From Nonlabens tegetincola (GTDB lineage: Bacteria > Bacteroidota > Bacteroidia > Flavobacteriales > Flavobacteriaceae): DNA of 64,000 bases. The stretch is from positions 186,001-250,000 of the forward strand of contig NZ_MQVV01000017.1 of the NCBI RefSeq assembly GCF_002954355.1. Direction: 5' to 3'. Below, piece after piece: positions 1 to 9,383 of this stretch; the first letter of the stretch is position 1, and every line of letters starts with the position of its first letter. The position numbers and the translations under genes were made by a program. The notes under the pieces are model-generated. The model was not told the origin of the DNA and ran no database searches. It saw nothing but the letters and a program-made list of their open reading frames with translations.

Positions 1-158
1 AGAGAAAATGTTTTTAGTTCATTTAAGGAATCATCGTTCAAACTTCCATCTACAATTATTACTTGAGACGGAAGTAATGTTTGAGATCGTACACTGTGTA
101 ACAACCTCATCAAAGGCTGTGGTCGCATGTAGGTACAAACAATTAGAGCAAATTTCAT
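1..158 (-). CDS. Glycosyltransferase family 2, N-terminus (cut by window edge)
   Basis: Reading the minus strand from an ATG at 156-158 gives an open frame to the window edge. It begins MKFALIVCTYMRPQPLMRLL and continues with a VIIVDGS stretch. This is the classic first beta-alpha-beta of a GT-A (GT2) sugar transferase: the CTYxRP opening followed by a VIxVDxS segment. The start overlaps the stop of the upstream exostosin-like gene as ATGA, the junction type used through this locus, which supports the start. Only about 52 residues are visible, so donor and acceptor cannot be judged. The gene presumably adds a sugar to the same surface glycan. Confidence 0.8.
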   Translation of the reverse strand, partial: MKFALIVCTYMRPQPLMRLLHSVRSQTLLPSQVIIVDGSLNDDSLNELKTFS

Positions 159-1177
159 ACGTCAATTTGATTTTTTACGTGGTAAAAGAAATTATGCCTC
201 ACTAAATAATTTTCAAACAGTTTACGATTATTCTGCTGTAGTTCTATAAAACGTTCCTCTGAGCATGAATCATGAAATTGAACTAATTTATTAATTATAC
301 TCTCATCCTTTTTTATAACACATACATGATTGGACCAATTAATCTCGTTTTCTAGTGGTAGCACATTATTAGTTTCAATCAAAACAGGGATTCTTCCTAA
401 AGCTAATGCTTCGTAAAATCTTACGGAAAAATTTCCTGCTCCTCTCATGCAAAAGGCATAAGGTGAGTTGTTCAAGTTATCAAAAAACTCTTGAGTGGTT
501 TGTTGCCTTTCCTGTTCTGAGGTCGCTCCTGCCCTATATCGATCTCTATAAATGAATCGAGTCGCAATTTGTTGATCTCTCTCTAACGCCTTGAGTTTGA
601 GAAATCTTTGTTTTGCAGCATTAAAGAATATAGGCCTATCAGAATTGAGTGATCTAAATGATGTCATCAAGTTTTTTAAATAGCTTAAGTTGTATCTAAA
701 ACGTTCCTTCCTACTATGCGTGGCAAATCCAGTAAATGAAATTTCAGGTTTTTCCTTCTTTGCAATCCATTTTAATTGTCTAACATGGATTCCAATGGGA
801 TCTGCTATAAAACTAGGTATGATTATGGTGTCTTTTTGATTAGTATTTCGATATCCTGAATTACGCCAAGTTACTATATAATCCTTGCTAAATGTTTTAC
901 CATAATCACCACCTGTATAAACGTGAAGCTTCTTACCGTTTGAAATAGCTAAATGGTTCAAAAACTTCCAAGACTGCTGTTCTTCCTTCGTATTTATTCT
1001 TAAATAATCGATAGGAAAGACAATTATATCTGCCTTTTCTATGGTGTTCACCAGTTGATAGTATTTGTGTACTATTGGATGCGTATGCTCAAAATAATGC
1101 AAGTCAAAAAGTAAGGGATGAACCTTGCCTCTATTTTTAGTTGACAGGATCTCAACATCGGTAAAAACGCTAATCAT
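155..1177 (-). CDS. Exostosin-like glycosyltransferase
   Basis: A 340-residue cytoplasmic protein of the exostosin-like family (GT47-type C-terminal domain). The diagnostic part is near residues 245-275: a CMRGAGNFSVRFYEALALGR segment followed by IPVLIE, the conserved nucleotide-sugar binding region of exostosin domains. The N-terminal half has an ADIIVFPIDY segment typical of the family's first Rossmann-like half. There is no signal peptide or membrane segment. It starts at ATG 1177, overlapping the upstream GT2 stop (ATGA), and ends in an ATGA overlap with the next GT2. Its role is inferred to be a sugar transfer in surface polysaccharide assembly; the sugar is unknown. Confidence 0.8.
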   Translation of the reverse strand: MISVFTDVEILSTKNRGKVHPLLFDLHYFEHTHPIVHKYYQLVNTIEKADIIVFPIDYLRINTKEEQQSWKFLNHLAISNGKKLHVYTGGDYGKTFSKDYIVTWRNSGYRNTNQKDTIIIPSFIADPIGIHVRQLKWIAKKEKPEISFTGFATHSRKERFRYNLSYLKNLMTSFRSLNSDRPIFFNAAKQRFLKLKALERDQQIATRFIYRDRYRAGATSEQERQQTTQEFFDNLNNSPYAFCMRGAGNFSVRFYEALALGRIPVLIETNNVLPLENEINWSNHVCVIKKDESIINKLVQFHDSCSEERFIELQQNNRKLFENYLVRHNFFYHVKNQIDV

Positions 1178-2655
1178 AAACTATTTGCATACTTTTTACT
1201 TGATTCCCATGCTTTATTAAAGAGTCTATTATGTCTCCAAGGCAAAAACGACCCTAGTTTCCCATAATTTTTAAACCATTGCACCAATTTATAACCTTTC
1301 AATTGATTTTCAGAATAGTTTTTCTTTCTAAAATACATGATATGAGGAGATGGTTTGGGCTGAATGTTATCAGTTGACCAGGGAAAAATACGTTTCTCTC
1401 TAAATCCACCTACAGGCGCTTTTAAGTGTAGAATTTGAATTTGTGGTGCATAAATCACGTCATATCCTGCTCTCCTAATTTGCATTCCAAAATCTACATC
1501 TTCGCCGTACCCATGTTCAAGAGCTTTGTCAAATTTACATCGGTCAACTATTTCTCGATGAACTAAGGAACAACCAGAACCAAAATAGGGCCATTGTTTA
1601 ACGGTTTGCTGTGTTTCTTTTTCTCCTTTTTGCAGGCACGCGACGGTGATCGCTTTTACTTTAGTACTTATTAACGTGTGTTGCAATTGTGCCATAAAAT
1701 CTACTGGTACGCGCACATCGTCATCAAATAGTAAAATCCAGTCTGCAGTGGTTTTACCCAATGAAATGTTCCTAGCATTACAGGCACCCGTTTGATGTGT
1801 AAATAAGTGTTTGATGGTAAAAGACCAGTCATCAAAGATATAATCTAATTCAGAATTACTTTCAGGATCAGCATTTTGCTCTACAATGATTACTTGATTA
1901 GGTTTGATTTCTTGGTTTGATAAGTCCGTTAGCACATCAAATAAGTATTGCTTACGACCCATAGTCGGGATGACCACATCGTAGTTGATTGCCTCCTTTT
2001 TTTGTGAAGGTTCTATTTGCTGTATGGCTAATAGATCGACTTTTTTATCTTGTTGTTTTTTGAATAAAGCTTTCGCGAAAGCGTACACAGGAAAACGTTT
2101 TTCATACCTAACATGACAAAGAAATAAGAAGGGAACCCAGCGCTTTTTTTGTGTTTGCGCAACGAAACGATAAGCAAGTTGGGTAGACGCTATCACGTCT
2201 TTTTTATTCAATTTTGCATAGCAAAACACACCTTGTTTCTGTATCACACGAGCTAGTAAGTTGATATCGTACTCAAAATTTTGGGTAGATGGTAATGCTT
2301 GTATCTCGTTTAAAATACTAGCGTGGGTCATCCCTTGATCTGCACTCATGATCCATGTAGGATACCATTCATTGGGGCTATAATTGATAAACGGACTATC
2401 CTCTATGTAATCGATAACACTACAGATGAAAGCTGGAGCAGCACCAGCACTGAGCATGGTGTAGTTGTTTTGCGCTTGCGAGGTAAATTCTTCCCAAATG
2501 GGATTCTCTGCTGTAGACCAGCCTATCCATTGATCAGGAAAAGCCTGTGCTAGCTTAAAAAGAGATGACAGTTGGTTTTTGCCCAAAGTAATACTATCAG
2601 CCTTTTTTACATCGATGAAATGAACCGTATTTGTGAGGAGATGCAAGTAGACCAT
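1174..2655 (-). CDS. GT2 glycosyltransferase with N-terminal extension
   Basis: 493 residues, longer than a usual GT2 (about 300). The first ~220 residues are an unrecognised extension. The GT-A domain follows from about residue 225: YDVVIPTMGR opening, then QVIIVEQNAD, then ACNARNISL, then the metal-binding LLFDDDVRV (DDD acting as DxD), and a GYGEDVDFGMQIRRAG acceptor-side motif. This is the usual architecture of Bacteroidota polysaccharide-locus transferases. One copy of the dispersed 14-bp palindrome lies at 2069-2082, coding for AFAKA just before the GT domain, in what looks like the linker. The start shares one base with the upstream GT4 stop (TGATG). Confidence 0.85.
   Translation of the reverse strand: MVYLHLLTNTVHFIDVKKADSITLGKNQLSSLFKLAQAFPDQWIGWSTAENPIWEEFTSQAQNNYTMLSAGAAPAFICSVIDYIEDSPFINYSPNEWYPTWIMSADQGMTHASILNEIQALPSTQNFEYDINLLARVIQKQGVFCYAKLNKKDVIASTQLAYRFVAQTQKKRWVPFLFLCHVRYEKRFPVYAFAKALFKKQQDKKVDLLAIQQIEPSQKKEAINYDVVIPTMGRKQYLFDVLTDLSNQEIKPNQVIIVEQNADPESNSELDYIFDDWSFTIKHLFTHQTGACNARNISLGKTTADWILLFDDDVRVPVDFMAQLQHTLISTKVKAITVACLQKGEKETQQTVKQWPYFGSGCSLVHREIVDRCKFDKALEHGYGEDVDFGMQIRRAGYDVIYAPQIQILHLKAPVGGFREKRIFPWSTDNIQPKPSPHIMYFRKKNYSENQLKGYKLVQWFKNYGKLGSFLPWRHNRLFNKAWESSKKYANSL
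2069..2082. repeat. Dispersed palindrome GCTTTCGCGAAAGC, copy 1
   Basis: Perfect 14-bp palindrome inside the 493-residue GT2 gene, read as AFAKA in the linker before the GT domain. Confidence 0.9.
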
Positions 2656-3806
2656 CAGCTATGTGTACGATCTATTATATGTTGATAATAACTCAGATTC
2701 TCTTTAGCTATTTTATCTATATCAAACCTTTGCTCGACTGTTGCTCTTGCGTGTAAAGCTATATTTTTGACTAATTCCTCGTCATCAAACAGTGAGCTAA
2801 CAGATGAAACATACTTATCTATCTCATCTGGATGATGCATATAGCCGTCTTTTTCATGGGTGATTAAATCTTGCGCCCATCCTATGTTTGTATTCACAAC
2901 TGCTTTATGCAATGCCATACTTTCAATAGTTACCATGCCTAATGTTTCGGCTAGGGATGGGAATACACAAACATGAGCTTTTTTGATGAGCTCTTGCACT
3001 TGGTTGTATGGGACTTTGCCTAGATAGGTTACTTGTTTTCTTGCCCGTTCTGTAAAGGTTTGTTCTACCAGTTTCCAGGTAGATAGTGATCCTGTTTGCA
3101 CATCTGGACTATCAGACCCAACCAACGTAAGCGTGGCTGCAGGATAGTTTTCTACCACTTTATTAAACGCTTGAGCGAGTTGGAATAATCCTTTTTTACG
3201 TATTACGGTTCCTATGTTTAACAGATTGTACTGTTGATAAGCCGTAGGATCCTCATTATAAAATAAGTCTAGTTCTAAACCGTAAGGTATAATTTTTAGT
3301 TTATCCTTTTTAAGACCGAATAGCTTTAGTGATGTCTCTCCTGCGTAATGTGTAGGAGCGATATAAGCGTTTGCCTTTACAACAGCATTTTTTTCAAAAA
3401 ACCGATTTTTCCACTTTTGCGATCTACCTTCTATGTGACAGAAGTAAGTGTCGCTACCGTGAAATCGTATGACGAGTGGTTTATCTAGCTTCATAAATGC
3501 GGTGATGCCTGTCCAGTCAGGTGCTTCTATAATATCAACATCTATTAGGTTTTTATTCACATACTGCTCGATATGCTTACGGTAACTATAAAAACCACCT
3601 AATTTATAGTTGCGGTATTTAATTTTATGAAAAGTAACACCTTCATCTTCAAAAACTAGGTCCTCGTCTTGCCCATAAACAAAAACTCTCACTTTATGAC
3701 CTAAACGAACGAGTGCAACAACAAGGTTTTTAATACTTGTCCCCATACCACCAGCATGCGCAGTACGCTCATGAGGATATTCTGGTGTTAAGTAGGCGAT
3801 GTGCAT
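2655..3806 (-). CDS. GT4 family glycosyltransferase
   Basis: 383-residue GT-B fold retaining glycosyltransferase. It opens MHIAYLTPEYPHERTAHAGG with the glycine-rich GGMGTSIKNLV loop of GT4 enzymes. The C-terminal Rossmann domain has NIGTVIRKKG and the E-x7-E donor motif (ETLGMVTIE within FPSLAETLGMVTIESMAL). An in-frame start 23 codons upstream (3875) exists, but the family N-terminus begins at ATG 3804-3806. That ATG overlaps the stop of the preceding SGNH gene as TAATG, the local junction style, so I chose it. The likely role is chain extension of the surface glycan at the cytoplasmic face. Confidence 0.88.
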   Translation of the reverse strand: MHIAYLTPEYPHERTAHAGGMGTSIKNLVVALVRLGHKVRVFVYGQDEDLVFEDEGVTFHKIKYRNYKLGGFYSYRKHIEQYVNKNLIDVDIIEAPDWTGITAFMKLDKPLVIRFHGSDTYFCHIEGRSQKWKNRFFEKNAVVKANAYIAPTHYAGETSLKLFGLKKDKLKIIPYGLELDLFYNEDPTAYQQYNLLNIGTVIRKKGLFQLAQAFNKVVENYPAATLTLVGSDSPDVQTGSLSTWKLVEQTFTERARKQVTYLGKVPYNQVQELIKKAHVCVFPSLAETLGMVTIESMALHKAVVNTNIGWAQDLITHEKDGYMHHPDEIDKYVSSVSSLFDDEELVKNIALHARATVEQRFDIDKIAKENLSYYQHIIDRTHS

Positions 3807-4627
3807 TATAAATTTAACTTTTTGATAAGCAATTTTGTAAAAGCTGCTGCTCCTTCTGCATTTAAGTGTCCGCAATCCGCAAAAAAATGAGTTTTCTCAT
3901 CAAAAGCATCCATCAAATTTAATGATTCAGGATAATGTTTATTTAAAGACTTCATGAAATCTTTACGGTTTGTATCCTTGGAACAGTAAGGGGCTGTAAA
4001 CAATACTAATTTATTTTCAGTATTTTTTTTCATCTCTATTAATTCTTCATTAGGTTGACTTATAAAGTCAGGTAGTTCTCCAAAAGTTCTCTGTGAATTA
4101 CCATATCTAGGAACAAATCCGTTTGCCAATTTTACGTTACTTTTTCTATTTATTAATGTAGCAGTAAGCTCTCTAATACCAATGACTTTATCTTGCTTAG
4201 CATATCCGTAAAAAGGTATGTTATATAATCTTGAAAGATTTAAAATCCCTTTTAGTTCTTTATTCCCTGATTTCTTTACCAATGGATATGCTTGAGCTCT
4301 TGTAGACTTCTCAAGGCCATAATAGTTTGAAGTGTAATCTAGTTGATAGAATATTTTACTGTATTTAACATCATAATTATTTAGTAGTAATATCATCAAC
4401 AGACCATCACCTAGTTTTGCACCTTGTTTGCCTAAGTTTAAACAACTCTTCCCTGTTATTTGTTGAATTAAATCACAATCTATGTGATTTTCTACTCTTG
4501 AACTCCCTATAAAAATATAGTCTATTTTTTTGTCACCTAATTTAGTGACATACTGTAGTTTGTTTCTAGCATCTCCGTTATAATATACATAAGTATAAAA
4601 ATTATCTAATACGTACATAGCAAACAC
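3806..4627 (-). CDS. SGNH-like acyltransferase partner, N-terminus frameshifted
   Basis: A 273-residue open frame from a GTG at 4627. It carries the SGNH hallmarks: block I IFIGSSRVE (Ser nucleophile) and a C-terminal DCGHLNAEGA holding the Asp-x-x-His pair. Proteins of this kind work with an MBOAT partner to O-acetylate polysaccharides in the periplasm, as AlgJ/AlgX do with AlgI. Its paralogues in this window start with a membrane anchor; this frame lacks one. An ATG at 4669-4671, overlapping the MBOAT stop as TAATG, reads MFNF and then goes out of frame. One extra base in the A6 run (4658-4663, plus strand) restores MFNFFKYIVIIIAFTVFAMY, a good anchor joined to this frame. So it is either frameshifted or a sequencing indel. 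Confidence 0.75.
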   Translation of the reverse strand: MFAMYVLDNFYTYVYYNGDARNKLQYVTKLGDKKIDYIFIGSSRVENHIDCDLIQQITGKSCLNLGKQGAKLGDGLLMILLLNNYDVKYSKIFYQLDYTSNYYGLEKSTRAQAYPLVKKSGNKELKGILNLSRLYNIPFYGYAKQDKVIGIRELTATLINRKSNVKLANGFVPRYGNSQRTFGELPDFISQPNEELIEMKKNTENKLVLFTAPYCSKDTNRKDFMKSLNKHYPESLNLMDAFDEKTHFFADCGHLNAEGAAAFTKLLIKKLNL

Positions 4628-4670
4628 AGTAAAGGCAATAATTATAACGATGTATTTAAAAAATTAAACA

Positions 4671-6101
4671 TTAAAATTGAAAGTAAATAAAGTCTTGATG
4701 ATCAGAATAAACCCCTAAAGTTAAAAGCATTAGTATTACAATAAAAATTTTGAACCACTTCCACGTACCCATGAAAGGGTGCTCATGAGTTCTGTTTATC
4801 CATTCTATCAAAACGACTATCAGAACTAATAAAAGTAATTCGAAATTATATCTATCAATGTTTAAGAATTCAATACCCCAAGAAAAGTCTAATACAAGCC
4901 TTTTTAAATACTTAAATGCAATAGTCACATTGTCAGCCCTGAAGAACACCCATGCAATTGATACTACTATAAACGTAAAGGTCATTTGAAATAATTCTTT
5001 AAAACTGGGTATTAACTTTGAAATACTCACTTGATCTAAATTTTTTCTATTAAATCCTAATAATAAAACAGGCAGAAAAAGTATAGCATGAATCCCACCC
5101 CATACCAGGAATGTCCAGTTAGCTCCATGCCAAAACCCACTTACTAGAAAAACAATAAATACATTTCGCACTGTCGTTATCATGCTAGACCTACTTCCTC
5201 CTAATGGAATATATAAGTAATCTCTGAACCATGTAGATAGAGAAATATGCCATCTACGCCAAAACTCAGCTATATCTCTTGAAAAATATGGGTAATTAAA
5301 ATTACGCATAAGATTAAAACCGAATAATCTAGCGGTTCCTATTGCTATATTTGAGTATCCCGCAAAATCCCCATAGATTTGAAATGCAAAATATATTGCT
5401 CCTAGTAATAAACTAAAACTATTTACCTTTTCGTAATTCTCAAAAATGGAATCTACATATATAGCACAACTATCAGCTATTACAATCTTTTGAAATAAAC
5501 CCCAAATAATAAGGTTTAGACCAGCTATAGCTTCATCATTATTAAATTTTTTAATTTGTGAAAACTGTGGTAATAAATTTGTAGCGCGTTCTATAGGTCC
5601 TGCAACTAGTTGAGGGAAAAATGACACATAAGTTGCAAAATTAACAAACGATCTTGATGCCCGTAAATCACCTCTGTATACATCTATAGTGTAACTCAGG
5701 GTCTGAAAAGTGTAAAAAGATATACCAACAGGAAGAATGATATTTAGTGAACCAACATTAGATCGAAATCCGACTTGTGCCATAATGTCAACCCAGCTCT
5801 CAATAAAAAAATTGTAATATTTGAAAAAACCAAGCAATCCCAAGTTTATACAAATGCTAATAATTAACAAACACTTTTTTATATGCTGTGGTTTTTGACG
5901 TTCAATAACGTGAGAGATCACATAATCCGCGATCGTACTGAAAGCTATTAATGCTAGAAATCTATAATCCCACCAGCCATAAAACACATAGCTCGCTATT
6001 AATAATATTAGGTTTTGAATATTTAATTGCGATTTAAACATCCAAAAAAGTGCAAAAACTAATGGTAAAAATACTAGGTATTCTAAGGAGTTAAATAACA
6101 A
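4671..6101 (-). CDS. MBOAT family O-acyltransferase (AlgI-like)
   Basis: 476-residue polytopic inner-membrane protein of the MBOAT family. Key segments are ILPVGISFYTFQTLSYTID, FFPQLVAGPIERATNLLPQF, AEFWRRWHISLSTWF, and SGFWHGANWTFLVWGG, whose His is the conserved MBOAT catalytic residue. In the AlgI model it passes acetyl groups across the membrane to an SGNH protein that modifies the glycan. The start codon is TTG (6099-6101); the second MBOAT here begins MLFNSL from an ATG at the same aligned position, which supports the choice. It lies between two SGNH genes (19-bp overlap upstream, TAATG downstream), so the trio probably forms one acetylation module. Confidence 0.9.
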   Translation of the reverse strand: MLFNSLEYLVFLPLVFALFWMFKSQLNIQNLILLIASYVFYGWWDYRFLALIAFSTIADYVISHVIERQKPQHIKKCLLIISICINLGLLGFFKYYNFFIESWVDIMAQVGFRSNVGSLNIILPVGISFYTFQTLSYTIDVYRGDLRASRSFVNFATYVSFFPQLVAGPIERATNLLPQFSQIKKFNNDEAIAGLNLIIWGLFQKIVIADSCAIYVDSIFENYEKVNSFSLLLGAIYFAFQIYGDFAGYSNIAIGTARLFGFNLMRNFNYPYFSRDIAEFWRRWHISLSTWFRDYLYIPLGGSRSSMITTVRNVFIVFLVSGFWHGANWTFLVWGGIHAILFLPVLLLGFNRKNLDQVSISKLIPSFKELFQMTFTFIVVSIAWVFFRADNVTIAFKYLKRLVLDFSWGIEFLNIDRYNFELLLLVLIVVLIEWINRTHEHPFMGTWKWFKIFIVILMLLTLGVYSDHQDFIYFQF

Positions 6102-7039
6102 AGGGAATCTTTTATTGTGTTCGCTATTTTATTCGAAATTAAGGTTGCTCCTTTTTCGTTCAAATGGAATGTATCATAAAAATATAGTGAATCATCAGAA
6201 ATTGCATCGTCACTTAAATCAATAAAATGCACTTTATCGTTTTGCTCAACATATTTATTTATTAATTGAATAACCTCATTTCGTAAATCTACAGTAGTAT
6301 TCAATCTAATTCTGTGTTCTGGTAACCACACAAGAAATACAATCGTATTTTTTGAGTTTAATTCCTTTACAAAATCCAGCGTATTTGTAATACCTTCATC
6401 CATATCCTTATTAAAACTTTGGTAATAATGAGTTTTAAAACGTTCAATATTATACCTATCTATTGCAAATTTTTTTGAGATAGCCGTATAACCATTTATG
6501 TTTTTAACATAATCAAATGAATCAAAACAATAATATCTCAATATTTTTAATGGTATTCTTGTTCGACTAGCATATTTGAGTAGTCCTAACTCTTTCAATG
6601 AAAATTTATTATAAAGATTCTCCTGTATGTTGTAATTTTCAAGTACAGGCAAGATGCTTTCTTTATTTGGTAAATTACTTGTCGGATAAAAGTGTGCCAG
6701 ATCAATATTTTGAATTACAATATCTGGTTTTTTATTGTTTTCCCTATATATATTATATTTTGCTCGTTGCAAATTATAACCTCCTGCATTATATGAGCAA
6801 TTAAAAGTTTTAAATTGAAGATTATTTTCAATTATTTTAGTATTATAACCAACTTGCCCACGAGAACTACCTAGAATCAGTATATCTGCATTAATTTTTT
6901 CATTTACAATGTCATTCCAGTGGCTGTAAGAACTATAGTCTATATTTACTAACAATCCATCTACCAATTTACCTAGTAAAATATTCAAGATTAATGTCGA
7001 TAACGCGATAAAAAAGCAATGTTTTAAAAATTTAATCAA
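6083..7039 (-). CDS. SGNH-like membrane-anchored acyltransferase partner
   Basis: 318 residues with an N-terminal membrane anchor (CFFIALSTLILNILLG), then ILILGSSRGQ (nucleophilic Ser) and a C-terminal FYDTFHLNEKGA with the Asp-x-x-His pair of SGNH hydrolases. It is likely a periplasmic acetyl-transfer partner of the neighbouring MBOAT protein, whose gene it overlaps by 19 bp. The start is TTG at 7037-7039, overlapping the upstream stop by 8 bp, with no in-frame ATG nearby. It resembles the 301-residue SGNH protein at 11903-12808 in layout but is clearly diverged. The substrate is presumably the nonulosonic-acid-containing glycan, which is inference from context. Confidence 0.8.
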   Translation of the reverse strand: MIKFLKHCFFIALSTLILNILLGKLVDGLLVNIDYSSYSHWNDIVNEKINADILILGSSRGQVGYNTKIIENNLQFKTFNCSYNAGGYNLQRAKYNIYRENNKKPDIVIQNIDLAHFYPTSNLPNKESILPVLENYNIQENLYNKFSLKELGLLKYASRTRIPLKILRYYCFDSFDYVKNINGYTAISKKFAIDRYNIERFKTHYYQSFNKDMDEGITNTLDFVKELNSKNTIVFLVWLPEHRIRLNTTVDLRNEVIQLINKYVEQNDKVHFIDLSDDAISDDSLYFYDTFHLNEKGATLISNKIANTIKDSLCYLTP

Positions 7040-8432
7040 AGCCTATTATTTTATTTATCCCATCCCAAATTCGCTCACTTGCTAATTCTGGTTGATTAGG
7101 ATGATTAATAACGCCGTACCATTTTTTACAATCCTGCACGGGATTTACCACATTTTCAAGTAAATGCTTGATTCCAGTCTCAATATCTGCTTTTTTATGA
7201 GCCCAAACTACAGCCGTATCAGGCATCGTTCTAAAATGAACATATTTGTAATTTTGTCCGATATCGCGTATACTTTTTTTAAGTTCTGGTTGCTCATAGT
7301 TGGGGTAAATGGTCGGTTTATCATGTATGACAAAATCAAAGACCATACTGCTGCAAATATTAACTACCAATTCACAGTGTCTGCAAGTATTTACCAATAG
7401 TGCAAAATCATCCTTGGTAGGCATCATTTGATTCCAAGAATTACCCATTGGTTTCCATAAAGGTTTTATAGTGGTAATAACATCAACATGTTCTTTCAAA
7501 ACCTCATCGTATCTATTAGAATCATCTACTGGTACTGGTCTAAATATTATTCCCAAGTTATAACCACGAGCGTTGAGATTTTTAACAGCGATAGCAGTAT
7601 CCCTTAAATAAAGATGATCCAGTGGCGAAGTGGTAGTATCATCACCAGAAAAACAAATGTATTCCTTGTTTTTATCTAAATTATGCTCGCTCAAAAACTG
7701 TTCGCGAGAAATATAGAGTTCTTCACTATAATGTGGCTCAAATTGAGGTGTTCCAGTCACATAAACTTGATTACTTTTTATTTTTGGATAGTAGTGTAGC
7801 AACTGCTCCTTCATCAATTCTGACCATACAAAATAATAATCAGTCTCAATAGTAGACATCCCTTTAGGTAAGTTATCCCAACTGTAAACCCAGCACGCTG
7901 TAGGTATTCCTAGATCTTGAGCTGCTAGTACCGGTGCTATTCCTTGAGTAGCACGTTGAGTCGTACAAAAAACTAAGTCTGGTTTGTGTTTCTTGAGCTG
8001 TTCTTTTAATACCTTATAGCGATCTGTACTCCTTTCAGCCTCATACATTTTATTTATCAGGTTTTCCCAACCCGAATCAGTAGATGAAAAAATTTCATGG
8101 AACTTTACAAAGCTACTTTTGATACAATTCTTAAGGTTATTCCATTTTAAAGGAAATCTATAAGTTGGATACACATCATCGTTATCACGCTTTCGCGAAA
8201 GCGCTAACTCTACCCTTTTCCTTGCGTGATTAATTACTGGAGTTTTAGGGTGAATTTTGGTACTAGGAATGTTGATTTGTGCAAATCCAAATTCCTTTTC
8301 AAGATCAAAAACTGAATTGTTCCAATAGGTAATGTCATAACCTAATTTATCACCAATATTTTTGAAATTTGTGAAGGCAAAATTGCGTAATCCAACGCCG
8401 TCAGGAAATAAGATCCAAACCTTTTTTGACAT
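7032..8432 (-). CDS. Putative GT-B-type glycosyltransferase
   Basis: 466 residues that I cannot place in a named family. The protein opens KKVWILFPDGVGLRNFAF, has a central DLVFCTTQRATQGIAPVLAAQ followed by an IPTACWVYSWDNLPKG segment, and a C-terminal half with VYVTGTPQFEP and CELVVNICSSMVFDFVIHDKPTIYPNY. The last resembles the donor-site region of CDP-glycerol/UDP-sugar GT-B enzymes, where a stretch with conserved Ser is followed by a hydrophobic strand. No signal peptide or membrane helix. It sits directly downstream of neuB (1-nt gap) and upstream of an SGNH gene, so transfer of a nonulosonic acid is a reasonable guess, not shown. It contains a 14-bp palindrome copy. Confidence 0.6.
   Translation of the reverse strand: MSKKVWILFPDGVGLRNFAFTNFKNIGDKLGYDITYWNNSVFDLEKEFGFAQINIPSTKIHPKTPVINHARKRVELALSRKRDNDDVYPTYRFPLKWNNLKNCIKSSFVKFHEIFSSTDSGWENLINKMYEAERSTDRYKVLKEQLKKHKPDLVFCTTQRATQGIAPVLAAQDLGIPTACWVYSWDNLPKGMSTIETDYYFVWSELMKEQLLHYYPKIKSNQVYVTGTPQFEPHYSEELYISREQFLSEHNLDKNKEYICFSGDDTTTSPLDHLYLRDTAIAVKNLNARGYNLGIIFRPVPVDDSNRYDEVLKEHVDVITTIKPLWKPMGNSWNQMMPTKDDFALLVNTCRHCELVVNICSSMVFDFVIHDKPTIYPNYEQPELKKSIRDIGQNYKYVHFRTMPDTAVVWAHKKADIETGIKHLLENVVNPVQDCKKWYGVINHPNQPELASERIWDGINKIIGFD
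8189..8202. repeat. Dispersed palindrome GCTTTCGCGAAAGC, copy 2
   Basis: Perfect copy, extended by c...g to 16 bp, inside the 466-residue GT-B-like gene; read as LSRKR in a charged loop. Confidence 0.9.
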
Positions 8433-8433
8433 T

Positions 8434-9303
8434 TTACTTTCTATATTTCAGTTTATCACGTTGAACTTGTTCAATAGGCAATATATCTTGTGATTTATGA
8501 GTCAATGCCTTGTGTACAGCTCTTAAATCTCTCGCTAATTTACGCAAACCATTAGGCTCTAATGAGGCACTGTGATCTGTACCTTTCCAGGTGCGATCCA
8601 GTGTATAGTGACGTTCTACTATGGGAGCACCTAATGTATAGGCAGCAACATCGGCAGCTATGCCTAAATGATGGCCAGAGAATCCAATTTGTTTGATCCT
8701 GCTTTGATATTTTTCTCTAAGTGTAGTAATATCCAACAAACAAATGTCTTCAAAAGGTACTGGATATCCACTAGTACAATTGTATAGTACGAGATCTTGG
8801 GCACGACCTTTACGCTCAAAGAATTGCACTAGTTGTTCTATTTCATCGGGTGTTGTCATTCCTGTAGAACAGTGTATTTCACCCTTATAATGATCACACA
8901 ACCATTCTAGCATTTCAAAATGATTATTACAAGCACTTGGAATCTTTATAAACTCAGGATTCAACGAGGCTATTTCTTGTGCGCTACTTGTATCCCAAAC
9001 ACTAGTACTGTAAGTAATTCCCATTTCCTCACAGTAATCCATCAATTCCTGGTGCTGCTGCACGTTGAATTCTAGATATTCTCTATGTGCTCCATAGGTA
9101 TCACCATAACTATTGATAGGATTGGGATGTGGTGCGTTATATTGCTCTTCAGTTAATAATTCTTTATTATTTCTTTTTTGAAACTTAACTGCATCGGCTT
9201 TACAAAAAATTGCAGCAACTTTTATAAGTTCCTTGGCGATTTCCATATCACCTTTATGATTACATCCAATCTCTGCAATTACATAGGGTTTGTGATAGTT
9301 CAT
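8434..9303 (-). CDS. neuB: Nonulosonic acid (sialic-type) synthase, NeuB family, no SAF domain
   Basis: 289-residue TIM-barrel enzyme condensing phosphoenolpyruvate with a six-carbon sugar. Visible motifs: VIAEIGCNHKGDMEIAKEL at the start, ADAVKFQKR, IKIPSACNNHFEML, LYNCTSGYPVP, and IGFSGHHLGIAADVAAYTLGA followed by VERHYTLDR. Typical bacterial NeuB is about 340 residues with a C-terminal SAF (antifreeze-like) domain; this one stops right after the barrel, so the SAF domain is absent. With the NeuA-phosphatase fusion upstream (10735-11895), it suggests a route through a 9-phosphate intermediate, as in mammalian or Bacteroides-type synthesis. I infer Neu5Ac-like or KDN-like product; legionaminate or pseudaminate cannot be excluded. 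Confidence 0.88.
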   Translation of the reverse strand: MNYHKPYVIAEIGCNHKGDMEIAKELIKVAAIFCKADAVKFQKRNNKELLTEEQYNAPHPNPINSYGDTYGAHREYLEFNVQQHQELMDYCEEMGITYSTSVWDTSSAQEIASLNPEFIKIPSACNNHFEMLEWLCDHYKGEIHCSTGMTTPDEIEQLVQFFERKGRAQDLVLYNCTSGYPVPFEDICLLDITTLREKYQSRIKQIGFSGHHLGIAADVAAYTLGAPIVERHYTLDRTWKGTDHSASLEPNGLRKLARDLRAVHKALTHKSQDILPIEQVQRDKLKYRK

Positions 9304-9383
9304 TAGGAGAAAATTAACTATCGCAAGGTAAGGAAATGTGATTATTTAGAAAGTATATTTCTCAAATTGAGTTAAGTTTTTGG

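Noticed and set aside
8-205. 65-residue plus-strand frame at the left edge
   Set aside because: The minus strand here codes a clear GT2 N-terminus and the exostosin C-terminus.
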